Shown piece by piece: positions 10,058-18,899 of a DNA stretch of 53,145 bases. Each line of letters starts with the position of its first letter. Position 1 is the stretch's first letter. The DNA lies in the NCBI RefSeq assembly GCF_030540645.1, contig NZ_JAUNVV010000014.1:1-53145 (forward strand), in the 5' to 3' direction. Origin of the DNA: Arthrobacter sp. (lineage in GTDB: Bacteria; Actinomycetota; Actinomycetes; Actinomycetales; Micrococcaceae). Below the pieces are notes generated by a model. It was not told the DNA's origin and made no database searches. It worked only from the letters and a program-made list of their open reading frames with translations. The position numbers and the translations under genes are program-made.

Positions 10058-12652
10058 ATGACGATCGATCAAAAGTATGAAGCAAGGCTCAGTGCCCTGC
10101 GGCTGTGGGCCCGTGACGTTGCGGCCAGAGGTTTCATTGCCCCGTCGGAGCAGGATCTGGCAGCAATTGCCATTGCCAAGAGCCTTGACGCGCCCGGTGT
10201 GGATGCCGGCATAGTGCACGCCTGGCAAGGAGCCATCACGACCCTGCTGAAGCAGGTGGCTTTCAACATTGCTGACCCGCACAGCCAACTGGGCAGCGAA
10301 TATGACGTTCCAGAGAGCGAAGCGGGCCTACCAGCACAGCCTGCAGCAGGTGGTGAAGAAGTGCCGGCTGAAGCCCCTGCCCGAGCACTGGCAAATGCGC
10401 GTGCCACTGCGATTACCCAGATGCAGCAGGTGAAGGTCAAAGACCTGTCTGGCCAACCGAACATCGAAGCGTCGAAACATGAGCCTGAGAGCAGTGCGGA
10501 GCCCTCCTTGGTAGAGCAGTCCATAGAGTTGCTCAAAGCGTGGCGAACCCAAGCTGTTGACGATGCCCGGCCGTTCGCATCCCAGCTCAAAGACAGGGAC
10601 CTGCGCAACGTGGCCAACGGCAAGCGGGACTTGACGGCTGTTCAGTCCCAACTGCCCGGTGTGGCCCAGGGCTTTGCGCACGAGCTTGTTGAACTGCTTG
10701 CCAGCATCAATCCACCGATGGCGGAACTTGACCTTACTGAGGCCGATTCAGCGGTGCCCGAGCACGCGGCACACCTGCCAGCAGATCCGGCACCGCCCAC
10801 CCGGAGGGCAGCCCGGTCTGCTGCTTCAGAGGTTGCCTGGGAAGTTGCACCCTTGGCCCCGGTCCAGCGGGAACGCGCTGCGCTGGAGACCGGCGCGACC
10901 GTGGCGCCAGCCGACCACGCGGAGGGAGCGGAAATCGATCCGGCCCTATTTGCCGCCTATGACTTTATTGCTTCCGGGATCAAGCCCGAGACTATCAAGG
11001 TGGCAAAAACCCTTGACGGTAGCCGGCGTTATTCCTGGGCGCCGGGCGGTGCCGAGCGTGCGGTCAAGATTTACCGGCTCATTTCAGGCGATGAAACAGC
11101 TCCCTACACCCCCGACCAAGCCGACGTCATTGCCATTACAGAGGACGGGCACGCGGTTGATGCGCGCGTCTTCAGCACCGCTGTGCGGTACGTGCAGGTG
11201 TGGTGCCATGCGGGCAGGGACCGTGTGGATGCCATGAACTCCCAACCGGTGCTGCACGCCACAGTGGAGGTCGTGGCGGAGGTCCCGGCGGTGGACATTC
11301 GCGAAGACGAAGGCCGGATCATTGGCCAGTGGACGGCGCTGCCGGGAACACAAAAAGTACAGATCTTCCGCATCCCCGCGAACAAGGCGGCATTCTCCAG
11401 CGGCGACCCCGCTTACAGGATCCATGCCGACGGCACCAACCTTGGCGGCTTTGTCGACGCGCAGGCAGAGCGCGGGGCTGCTTACGTCTATCAAGTGCAC
11501 GCTGAGGCCGCAGTCTACGAACAGACTCTCCTGTCAGCACCGTCCGTCGTGCCGATCACCGTCTCGGCCGTGCTGCTGCCGGTGGACGATCTGAACGTGA
11601 CCGTGAACGCTGATGAAGATGCAGACACCGTCCTGGTGGACCTGCGCTGGAGGATTCCCCCGGGTGGGCGGGTCGACATCTACCGGACGGCAACACCGCC
11701 GGCAGCCGGGATTGAGCTCAAGCCGCTTGAGGAAGCGACGCTGGAGCAAGGCGGCCTGCGCCCTGAGTTCCGTCTTGCACACCCCATAGAACCGGAGAAT
11801 GGCACGGCAGCCATGCTGAACGTGCCGTGGCCTGTCCAGTGGACAAGAACATATTTCACTCCCGTGACCGTTCTTGACGGCCGGGCGCACGTTGGCGCCA
11901 GCAGGGTCAGCACCCGGCCCACGAGAATCCGCAACGCCAAGGTTGTGGAACGCGTGGATAGCCAAATTTTGACCTTTGAATGGCCCGCCGGAGCCGACGC
12001 GGTTATGGTGTACCGCGGGCCAGCCGGACAAGGTCCGGAAAACGCACTTGCGGGACAGCCCTTGGAAATTTCACATTCAGCGTACAACCAGCGTGGCGGC
12101 ATGTATTTTCCGTCCAACCTGCCCGCCGAGGGCTGCGACCTGCACCTGGTTCCCGTCAGCTTCGAAGCCGGAAACCGGGTCGCCGGTTCGGTCACGACCG
12201 TCAACTACCCGTGGATCATGCGGGTCGGGTACCGGGTGGCACCACGCAAGGCCAAATTCACCGGGAAAGTCACCGGCTTCACCGTGGTGGTGGACTCGCA
12301 CACGCCCAACGCGGCCCTTCCAGGGTTCATGTTGGTTTACAACCATGAAAGGCTTCCACTGACGGCTTCGGACGGCCAACCGCTGAATATGATGCGAGAT
12401 ATGGACGGGGCGGAACCCGCCACACGAGTCTTCACGCCTCACAGCAGGACCATCAAAGATCCGCCGGACACGTGGAAGACGGATCCTGAAACCTGGAATT
12501 CAGAGGTCCGTGCCGGGACCGGATACATCCGGCTCTTTCCCCAGGTCCCCATGAACGTACTCAAACAAATGGCAGTGTTGGACCCCGGCGTCAAAGACCT
12601 CACCCTGAATTCCCGAGGGAACTCAGGTTGGGGGCCGTTCGGTGGACGCTGA
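10058..12652 (+). CDS. FN3-like repeat protein with shared N-terminal module
   Basis: An 864-residue protein. I chose the ATG preceded by AAAGG at 10045-10049; the frame is open back to 9851 but that overlaps the previous gene. Residues 1-80 form a helical module that is clearly related to the N-terminus of the nuclease encoded at 17775 (shared RLxxLxxWA, LKQxAF and AxPxxxL positions). An Ala/Glu/Pro-rich linker runs to about 300. Then come about four beta-rich repeats (roughly 305-410, 405-500, 505-620, 620-715), each with a Trp-containing strand followed by V-x-I/V-Y/F-R (KIYR, QIFR, DIYR, MVYR), as in fibronectin type III-like folds. The last 150 residues are unassigned. No signal peptide or membrane helix, so it is cytoplasmic. 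It is probably a scaffold whose N-terminal module marks it as a partner of the nuclease. Confidence 0.7.
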   Translation: MTIDQKYEARLSALRLWARDVAARGFIAPSEQDLAAIAIAKSLDAPGVDAGIVHAWQGAITTLLKQVAFNIADPHSQLGSEYDVPESEAGLPAQPAAGGEEVPAEAPARALANARATAITQMQQVKVKDLSGQPNIEASKHEPESSAEPSLVEQSIELLKAWRTQAVDDARPFASQLKDRDLRNVANGKRDLTAVQSQLPGVAQGFAHELVELLASINPPMAELDLTEADSAVPEHAAHLPADPAPPTRRAARSAASEVAWEVAPLAPVQRERAALETGATVAPADHAEGAEIDPALFAAYDFIASGIKPETIKVAKTLDGSRRYSWAPGGAERAVKIYRLISGDETAPYTPDQADVIAITEDGHAVDARVFSTAVRYVQVWCHAGRDRVDAMNSQPVLHATVEVVAEVPAVDIREDEGRIIGQWTALPGTQKVQIFRIPANKAAFSSGDPAYRIHADGTNLGGFVDAQAERGAAYVYQVHAEAAVYEQTLLSAPSVVPITVSAVLLPVDDLNVTVNADEDADTVLVDLRWRIPPGGRVDIYRTATPPAAGIELKPLEEATLEQGGLRPEFRLAHPIEPENGTAAMLNVPWPVQWTRTYFTPVTVLDGRAHVGASRVSTRPTRIRNAKVVERVDSQILTFEWPAGADAVMVYRGPAGQGPENALAGQPLEISHSAYNQRGGMYFPSNLPAEGCDLHLVPVSFEAGNRVAGSVTTVNYPWIMRVGYRVAPRKAKFTGKVTGFTVVVDSHTPNAALPGFMLVYNHERLPLTASDGQPLNMMRDMDGAEPATRVFTPHSRTIKDPPDTWKTDPETWNSEVRAGTGYIRLFPQVPMNVLKQMAVLDPGVKDLTLNSRGNSGWGPFGGR

Positions 12653-15476
12653 CATCCACGAAGCGGCGGCCTTGGGAATTTCCCCTGATTCCCCGCGCTG
12701 GGGCCAGCTCAGCTATGCCTCCTTTGACGCGGGTAATGGCACGCGGGGCGGGTGGCAGGTCAAGGAACGCAGCGCAGGCCTGTTGGATACCGAGGTGGCA
12801 CTGCTGCAGGCAAGGATAGTGACACAATTCGACCCGGATGTTGAACCCAGTGATTTTCCCGGAGCTGCTGAGGTCGCGGCCATGCCTAGGCGCTTCACCC
12901 ATGTGTGCGGCCCCTCGGGCCAGTCCCGTTACTGGCACAGTGTCATGGCCGGCCGAGACAGCACCGGGCGCCCCGGAAATGTCTTCAGCCATGTTCTGGT
13001 GGACCGCAGACCTGACTCATTCGTCCCGGGGCTCAGGCCTGTGCAGTGGTGGGACTCCCCGGATGTGCTGCGCCCGTTTGGCGTGGACCAAGTAACGGCA
13101 GCGCACCTGCCCACGGTTGGTGACGGCGGTTTTGCCCCGGGCCTGTCTGCCCGGGACGTGCAGGACTTCCTCTTTGCCCCCAACGAGTGGCGGGCGGGCC
13201 TGCTCGCAGTGTTGCTCGATGCTGTTGCTGCAGCGATGGGTGGGGGGCCCGGCGTCGTTCTTGTCACCGGGTCGGCACGAAACGCCGCCCTCTGGACTGC
13301 TGCCGTGAGTTTTCTGTGTTCACCGCACTTTGCACGCCGGCTGAACTTTTCGCTGTACGAACGGGCAGGGGCGCTGGGCACGGTGTTCGCCCGCGGTGTG
13401 CACCTTGCGTGTGTTCCCCGGGTCGATGCATCTCTGCTGGGAAGCGATGGAACACATGTGATTCTGGATGAGTTTGAGACCCCCAACATGGGCGACACGG
13501 AGGGAAACCCGCACACGACGGCGGCCGGCTCGCGCATAGCGGCAACCTATTGGGGCACACTTGCCCAGGATGCGGTGGCATCACGGAAAACTGCCGAGGA
13601 AGCCATGGCCGAACTGGACCGTATCAGTCTGTGCGTGGGGGACACCGGAACCGACCCGTCATGGCCCCTCGCCATGACGGCAGTGCGCAAACCACACATC
13701 TTTGCAGATGCGGCAGCCGAGGCGATAGAGGTGTTGAAGTTGTCTTCGCCCTTGGCCCTGAGCCGTGACACAGCACTTCAGGCGGAGGCGGTGCAAGCCA
13801 TCCGCTCCGCCGGGAGCATCCATGCCGGGGATGCCTGGGTGGAGCTTTCCAATGGCCCGGCCGCTGGCCTCGTTCGGGAAATTCTCATACAAACCTATGT
13901 GGAGAGGGCCTTGGGCGACGTTGAATGGTTGGAACGCCCAGGCAGCGTACCGCTGCCCGAGGACCATGACCCGGCCGCAAACACGCTGCCCATGAAGGCA
14001 GCAGCCGAGTCAGCCGTCCTCCAGCTTCGCACCCGGCTGGCTGAGCACAGCAGCCGGGAAGCAGTCCTGGCAGGACTCAAGGTGTTGGATTTTATTGCTG
14101 CCACCTCTCTGGTGGACTTGGAGGCCGGCAGCGATGCCGAGCTTGCCGACGCCAGGGATGAAATTCTTGAGCGCGTGGTCAGTGCCGTCATTGACTTTGA
14201 TGACGAAGGAAAGGCCCTTGTCGACCACACTGGTGCGTTGAAAAGCGGTGTGCTGCACGCCAAGGTCATGGACGTCGTTGCCCGTTCCAACCGCTTTGAA
14301 GAATCGGCTCCGGGCCACAGAATGCCGCCGGCCTTCCGTGACTGGCTGTTCCCGGCTGCGGCGCCGCGAACAATTGCCAACGAGCTTGATGCCGGTGCCG
14401 TGAAATTGGATCCGATGGTTGTGGAACTGGCATTGTGGCAGTGCAAGAACGGGCAGGGGACTGCCGACAGGGCCCGGGTTGCGGCGGCCATCGGGGTACT
14501 GGAATTCCATAAAGGGACTGGCTTTCCCGCTGAACTTGTGACCGCCGTGCTCCACGCAGGCCCGGCCTGGTCCGGGGCCGAACTGTGTGCGGTCGAATCG
14601 AGACATCCGGGGGCGCTTGGGGGGAACCTTTTTTACCACGCACTCTTGGAAGAGCACTGGTCCAGGAGGCTGGAATCATTGTGCAGAATGGCGGTGAAGC
14701 GGGGGTTGCAGGACGAAACGCCGCTGGAAGCGAAGATCGCAGAACTGCGCCTTGCCGCTGAACGCACGAGCTCGGATGGTGTCACCCTTGCACACGCTTG
14801 GACGCAGGGAGATGCAACAACGGTAGTGGAAATATCCAAGATGTTCCTAGGCACCCTTGAAGAAACGCTGGAAGCCCTGGAACGCCCACACCAATCCCCG
14901 GCAGTGACTGCCCTGATGGTGGTTGCTGCCGTCATAGTTCTCGGAACCGGGCCAGCTCCAATGCAACCATGGCCTGCGGCCCTGAAAAAGCAGCTTCGGG
15001 GCCTCGGTGACGTTCCGGAACCGGGCATTGCGGTGGCCTTGGCTGGTTGCGTCCGGTCGCAGGTGCTCAGCATTGCGGATGCAGAACATCTGGGCCGGAT
15101 GTCGCTCTACCTCAAGCCCCGTTTTCCAGAAAGCGCGTTAATGCCGGAACGCTTCATGGCAGGTATGCGGGTGGAGCTGGATCAGGAATGGGTTCCCGCA
15201 TTGGAAGTACCGCTGCGGATCGTGCTATCCACGATGCCTCTCTACGACATGGATGGTGCAGCCGCTGCGACCATGGACGTCATGCGGAAGGTGGCCACGA
15301 CCGGCGAGTCTGAACGCCAGCGTGAGAAAGCGCTGCAGGAACGCGAAAAAGTCTTCAGGGACTGGTGGCAGCAGCTCTGCTCTGCCACCGGCCGGCTGGA
15401 CCCCGAACCGGGGAAACCAGCATTTTTAGATTCACTTAAGTCCTTTAAATCATCGGTGTTGCGGAAGGATCGATAA
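12642..15476 (+). CDS. GAP1-like GTPase-associated protein
   Basis: A 944-residue soluble protein starting at GTG and overlapping the previous gene by 11 bp. The first 150 residues hold the landmarks of the GTPase-associated protein 1 N-terminal domain: a LSYASFDAGNGTRGGW segment near residue 23 and a GNVFSHVLVD segment near residue 108. This type of domain is found next to P-loop GTPases of predicted bacterial conflict systems, and a GTPase gene is indeed two genes downstream. The long remainder is mostly alpha-helical with no enzyme motif that I can see. It ends in a charged helical segment rich in Glu, Arg and Lys. It probably serves as adaptor or regulator of the GTPase. Family assignment is from recall of motif style and should be confirmed by profile search. 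Confidence 0.65.
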   Translation: MDADIHEAAALGISPDSPRWGQLSYASFDAGNGTRGGWQVKERSAGLLDTEVALLQARIVTQFDPDVEPSDFPGAAEVAAMPRRFTHVCGPSGQSRYWHSVMAGRDSTGRPGNVFSHVLVDRRPDSFVPGLRPVQWWDSPDVLRPFGVDQVTAAHLPTVGDGGFAPGLSARDVQDFLFAPNEWRAGLLAVLLDAVAAAMGGGPGVVLVTGSARNAALWTAAVSFLCSPHFARRLNFSLYERAGALGTVFARGVHLACVPRVDASLLGSDGTHVILDEFETPNMGDTEGNPHTTAAGSRIAATYWGTLAQDAVASRKTAEEAMAELDRISLCVGDTGTDPSWPLAMTAVRKPHIFADAAAEAIEVLKLSSPLALSRDTALQAEAVQAIRSAGSIHAGDAWVELSNGPAAGLVREILIQTYVERALGDVEWLERPGSVPLPEDHDPAANTLPMKAAAESAVLQLRTRLAEHSSREAVLAGLKVLDFIAATSLVDLEAGSDAELADARDEILERVVSAVIDFDDEGKALVDHTGALKSGVLHAKVMDVVARSNRFEESAPGHRMPPAFRDWLFPAAAPRTIANELDAGAVKLDPMVVELALWQCKNGQGTADRARVAAAIGVLEFHKGTGFPAELVTAVLHAGPAWSGAELCAVESRHPGALGGNLFYHALLEEHWSRRLESLCRMAVKRGLQDETPLEAKIAELRLAAERTSSDGVTLAHAWTQGDATTVVEISKMFLGTLEETLEALERPHQSPAVTALMVVAAVIVLGTGPAPMQPWPAALKKQLRGLGDVPEPGIAVALAGCVRSQVLSIADAEHLGRMSLYLKPRFPESALMPERFMAGMRVELDQEWVPALEVPLRIVLSTMPLYDMDGAAAATMDVMRKVATTGESERQREKALQEREKVFRDWWQQLCSATGRLDPEPGKPAFLDSLKSFKSSVLRKDR

Positions 15477-16534
15477 TGCCCACATATATGTTGGAAGGAA
15501 CGGCGGAGGTGCGGCTGAATGTTCGCCCGCTGAGCTTTACCCTGCGTCTTGAGGGCCCCGGTGTGCAGGGGCGACTTGAGGTGTCTCAAGAAGGGCGTGC
15601 CGTTGAAGCCCTGGTGCGTCCGGCGAATATGCCCAACGTGGTGATCCTGCCCCAGGTGGTATCCAACACCATGGTTTCATTGTTCCCGGCAGGTGTGGCA
15701 AGGTTCCCGGCACCCACCATCGCACATCTCTCCATTGCAGTGGAGGACAGGGCAAGTGCGGATCCCCAAAGGATCATTTTGGCACCCATCGACGTCTCGG
15801 GCCTGGACCGTAAGGACCTGGTGTTTGTGGCGCCGAAGGAAGGGTTGTTGAGCGTTCGTGCCGCACACAACCAAAACGATGCCGACCTTGGCCCGTTGGG
15901 CAACGCAGCACGTGTGGCCACCCGTGAAATTTTGGGCCTGCAATGGGTTGACCCGGAAATGGCGCTGAACATGGTGGTTGCCGTGGACGGTTCAGGCTCA
16001 ACTGCCGACCTGGTCCAGGACGGCACGGTGTCCGCCGTGGCACAAGTCATCTCCGGCGTTTCCCAAGTGGTGGCAAACGGCAAGGAAGTCAGTGCCGCCA
16101 TTGTTGATGATGCCTTCCACCTGCTGCCGGCCATGGAGCTGACCAGGATTCCTGCTGCCATCAATGCGCAGTTCAAAAACCGCATCCCTTCTAGCGGCTT
16201 CCGCTCCAGCAGCCCGCTTGATGGAAAATACGGACTTGCTGCACAACAGATGATCTACCTGGTTACTGACGGCCTGCCAGCGGATGCGGAGCTTTTGCAA
16301 CGAGGTAACGGGCAACAGGAATTTCGCCATCTTGTGGCCGTGACCGACCCTGTTGCCTGGGAGCTGCTGGGTGGCTCACATGAACCCAGCACTGTCATCG
16401 CCCGGCCGGCGGCAACTGATTCGCTTCACGACCGGTTGTTGGGGGACCCCCGGGAACTTGCCGCGATGGTCAAGTCACTTTTGCTGGACTGCTTCCCAGC
16501 AGGCTCGGCGCTTTCCGGAAAGGTCAACCATTGA
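15476..16534 (+). CDS. Cytosolic VWA-domain protein
   Basis: A 352-residue protein whose ATG overlaps the stop of the GAP1-like gene (TAATG). The N-terminal 150 residues are beta-rich and unassigned. A von Willebrand A fold follows, with the MIDAS-like loop D171-G-S173-G-S175 and the later aspartate D265 in VTDG. There is no signal peptide or membrane helix, so unlike the VWA protein encoded at 854 this one acts inside the cell. Its gene also overlaps the GTPase gene by 4 bp, so GAP1, VWA and GTPase form a strictly coupled trio. In related predicted systems, VWA proteins pair with NTPases as metal-dependent scaffolds; a direct GTPase-VWA interaction is a fair inference here. Confidence 0.8.
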   Translation: MPTYMLEGTAEVRLNVRPLSFTLRLEGPGVQGRLEVSQEGRAVEALVRPANMPNVVILPQVVSNTMVSLFPAGVARFPAPTIAHLSIAVEDRASADPQRIILAPIDVSGLDRKDLVFVAPKEGLLSVRAAHNQNDADLGPLGNAARVATREILGLQWVDPEMALNMVVAVDGSGSTADLVQDGTVSAVAQVISGVSQVVANGKEVSAAIVDDAFHLLPAMELTRIPAAINAQFKNRIPSSGFRSSSPLDGKYGLAAQQMIYLVTDGLPADAELLQRGNGQQEFRHLVAVTDPVAWELLGGSHEPSTVIARPAATDSLHDRLLGDPRELAAMVKSLLLDCFPAGSALSGKVNH

Positions 16535-17694
16535 ATACCAAATGCCCCAGTTGTTTTCAGGGAATCTCTGAGCAGCAGGCCTTCTGGGTCTGTTGCTCAG
16601 GGCGCTGCCCGCTGGAGAAGGACGAAGTCGCCAGTGCCTACATGGGTTTTGAGGTCGAGAACGGACCTAAAATCCATCAGCCGGCGCCTGCATCCGGTGG
16701 AAAGAACTGGCGTCCGGCTCCGACGGCGGAATGTACGGGGTGCAAGGAGCCGGCCAAGGATGCCTGCCCAAACTGCCACTATGTCCTTCCGGCGGACTGG
16801 CGCAGTGGGGAGGCCACCTGCATAGCCATGAACGGGGCCCGGGCAACAGGGAAATCACTGTACGTCGCTGTCCTTGTCAAGGAATTGAACTACTTGATGG
16901 GCCTGCTGAACTGCACCGTGGAGTTTGCCGACAATCGGTCCAGGGAAAAATACACGGAGATCTACGAGAAGCCATTGTTCTCAGCCCGTGGCCTGATGCA
17001 TCCAACGCCAAGCAGCGTGCAGGCCGACTCGTACACCCGGGACCCCGTCATTCTCAGCCTAGGCATGGTCAACGGTGTCCGCCGGTTCCTGTCCATACGT
17101 GATGTGGCTGGAGAGGACATGGAGAACCCACCTGAATACCAGCGGCCCTTCTCCTTCCTGGGACACGCCGACGCGGTGTTCTTCATGTTTGACCCCTTGG
17201 CTGTTCCAGACATCAGATTCAAACTGCAGGACTTGATTCCTGCACAGCTCCTGCTTGGCGGCGACCCGCAAGTGGTGCTGGGGAATTTGCTGCGGATGCT
17301 GGGCACGGCCACGCCGCACTTGGCCGTGATCTTGTCCAAGTTCGACGCTCTGCAGGAAATGCGCAACGTTGACGATGTGCAGTGGCAGTCCATCATGTCC
17401 AATACAGGAGCTGCCTTCCTTCGGGATCCAAGCCTGCAGACCCCGGGCTACGACCAACGGGACGGCGAGCTTCTCCATGAAGAAGTCCGCAGTCTTTTGT
17501 ATAAACTAGACGCCAAAAACCTCGTCATGAGCCTGGAAAACCCCAACAATGGCCGCCCTCTAGATTATCGGTTCTTCGCCGTGTCTGCCCTCGGCGAGTC
17601 CCCCAACGGTCAGTCAGTCCATGCTCGAGGAATTGCCCCGTTCAGATGCCTTGACCCAGCAAAATGGGTGCTCAACGCAACAGGAGTCCTTTAA
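16531..17694 (+). CDS. Zinc-ribbon P-loop GTPase
   Basis: A 387-residue protein starting at a TTG that overlaps the upstream stop (TTGA), with GGAAAGG at 16517-16523 as ribosome binding site. The N-terminus carries cysteine pairs C5/C8, C21-C22/C26 and then C68/C71 and C79/C82, which fit two zinc ribbons. The GTPase part follows: Walker A/G1 GARATGKS at 102-109, G3 DVAG at 191-194, G4 SKFD at 269-272 (Ser in place of the usual Asn or Thr) and G5 SAL at 352-354. So the set of GTPase motifs is intact apart from the G4 substitution. It does not look like a translation or Era-type GTPase; it matches the distinct GTPases that accompany Tubulin_2, VWA and GAP1 proteins. It is likely the switch of the system. 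Confidence 0.8.
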   Translation: MNTKCPSCFQGISEQQAFWVCCSGRCPLEKDEVASAYMGFEVENGPKIHQPAPASGGKNWRPAPTAECTGCKEPAKDACPNCHYVLPADWRSGEATCIAMNGARATGKSLYVAVLVKELNYLMGLLNCTVEFADNRSREKYTEIYEKPLFSARGLMHPTPSSVQADSYTRDPVILSLGMVNGVRRFLSIRDVAGEDMENPPEYQRPFSFLGHADAVFFMFDPLAVPDIRFKLQDLIPAQLLLGGDPQVVLGNLLRMLGTATPHLAVILSKFDALQEMRNVDDVQWQSIMSNTGAAFLRDPSLQTPGYDQRDGELLHEEVRSLLYKLDAKNLVMSLENPNNGRPLDYRFFAVSALGESPNGQSVHARGIAPFRCLDPAKWVLNATGVL

Positions 17695-17774
17695 CCAGGC
17701 CCCACTCCCTCCGCCCTGGCTGACAGAAGGAGCGGCAACGACAGCGACAGTGCAACACGGCAAGGAGCCGAACC

Positions 17775-18890
17775 ATGAATGAGATATCGCTTGACGCCAA
17801 GGGTCAAAACAGACTCAATATTTTGGTGGGCTGGGCAGCTGAAGTTGCCCGTGCGGGGCAGCAGGTACCTGAACACTGCCACCTGGAAATGATTGCCCAC
17901 ACGAAAATCGTCGAGGTGGACGGTCCGGGGGCAAAAGTCGTGGAGCTGTGGGAACCCACCATCAGCTGGATGTTGAAGCAAGCTGCTTTTGGCGTCGCGG
18001 AACCGTACCGACACCTTCCGGATGAACTGCTCAACCCCGTGGGCGGCGAAACCTGGACAGACAGCGAAACCCAGGCTCCCGCCGTCGTCCTTGTCGAAAA
18101 GCAGGCCCCGGCTGAACCGCCACCGGCACCACGGGCGAGAGCGGCTGCAGCGTCACGCATCCCCAAGTGGGAGCTTACGGCCATTGAGCAGGTGCACGAC
18201 GCCATCCAACGCTACATCAAGCCGCTTGAAGCCCTACGCGCCCGGGACGCCAACGAAGGCGACACCCGCATGGTGGTCACCGACATGCTGTGCGAAGGCC
18301 TGGACTACGACAAGTTCACGGACCTCACCACCGAATACATGGTGAAACAGGACTTCGCGGATTACGGGGTGCGGATCGACAAACAGATGGTGGCCTTTAT
18401 CGAGGTCAAGCGGATCAGCCAGAAACTCAATGAACGCCACCTGCGCCAAGTGCTGATGTACGCGGTCAACGAGGGCGTGGAGTGGATGGTGCTCACCAAT
18501 GGTGCCGTGTGGCAGGCATATCACCTCACCGGTGGTCTACCGGTAGTGGTGGACATGGCGTTCGAGGTGGACTTGCTGGGGCCTGCCTCATTGGCGGAGA
18601 AAACCGAGCTGATGTTCCTGCTGCACCGGGAAGCGCTCAAACGCCGGCGCATCGACGAAGTGTGGCGTCACCGGGCAGCCATCGAGCCAGGGGCCGTGCT
18701 GGATATGCTCCTGTCGGAGCCGATGCTTGACCAGCTGCGCAAGGAAGTGAAGCGCAGAACGGGAACGGCCACCACCGTGGAGGCACTGAGCGAGGTGATC
18801 CGTACCGAAATTGTGGACCCGAAGCTGATTGCCAAGCTGTTCAAGGCCGATCGCGGGCCTGCTCCCGCCTCCGGCCCGGTGCGAAAGTAG
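17775..18890 (+). CDS. HsdR-N-like PD-(D/E)XK nuclease with shared module
   Basis: A 371-residue protein preceded by AAGGAG at a good distance from the ATG. Residues 1-85 match the N-terminal module of the FN3-like protein encoded at 10058. A Pro/Ala linker leads to a nuclease fold of the type I restriction HsdR N-terminal class at about 140-290. Active-site positions are D196 (ADYG) and E210-V-K212, followed by the typical helix with LRQVLMYA and the strand VLTNGAVWQAYH. The C-terminal 80 residues are helical. No helicase, methylase or specificity subunit is nearby, so it is not a type I restriction subunit. It is the only clear degradative enzyme in the operon and so the most likely effector, presumably acting on DNA or RNA. 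It starts 80 bp after the GTPase gene. Confidence 0.8.
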   Translation: MNEISLDAKGQNRLNILVGWAAEVARAGQQVPEHCHLEMIAHTKIVEVDGPGAKVVELWEPTISWMLKQAAFGVAEPYRHLPDELLNPVGGETWTDSETQAPAVVLVEKQAPAEPPPAPRARAAAASRIPKWELTAIEQVHDAIQRYIKPLEALRARDANEGDTRMVVTDMLCEGLDYDKFTDLTTEYMVKQDFADYGVRIDKQMVAFIEVKRISQKLNERHLRQVLMYAVNEGVEWMVLTNGAVWQAYHLTGGLPVVVDMAFEVDLLGPASLAEKTELMFLLHREALKRRRIDEVWRHRAAIEPGAVLDMLLSEPMLDQLRKEVKRRTGTATTVEALSEVIRTEIVDPKLIAKLFKADRGPAPASGPVRK

Positions 18891-18899
18891 ACTGGCCCC

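Noticed and set aside
17775..18890. Possible type I restriction-modification subunit
   Set aside because: No helicase domain, methylase or specificity gene is present; only the HsdR-N-like nuclease part is shared.
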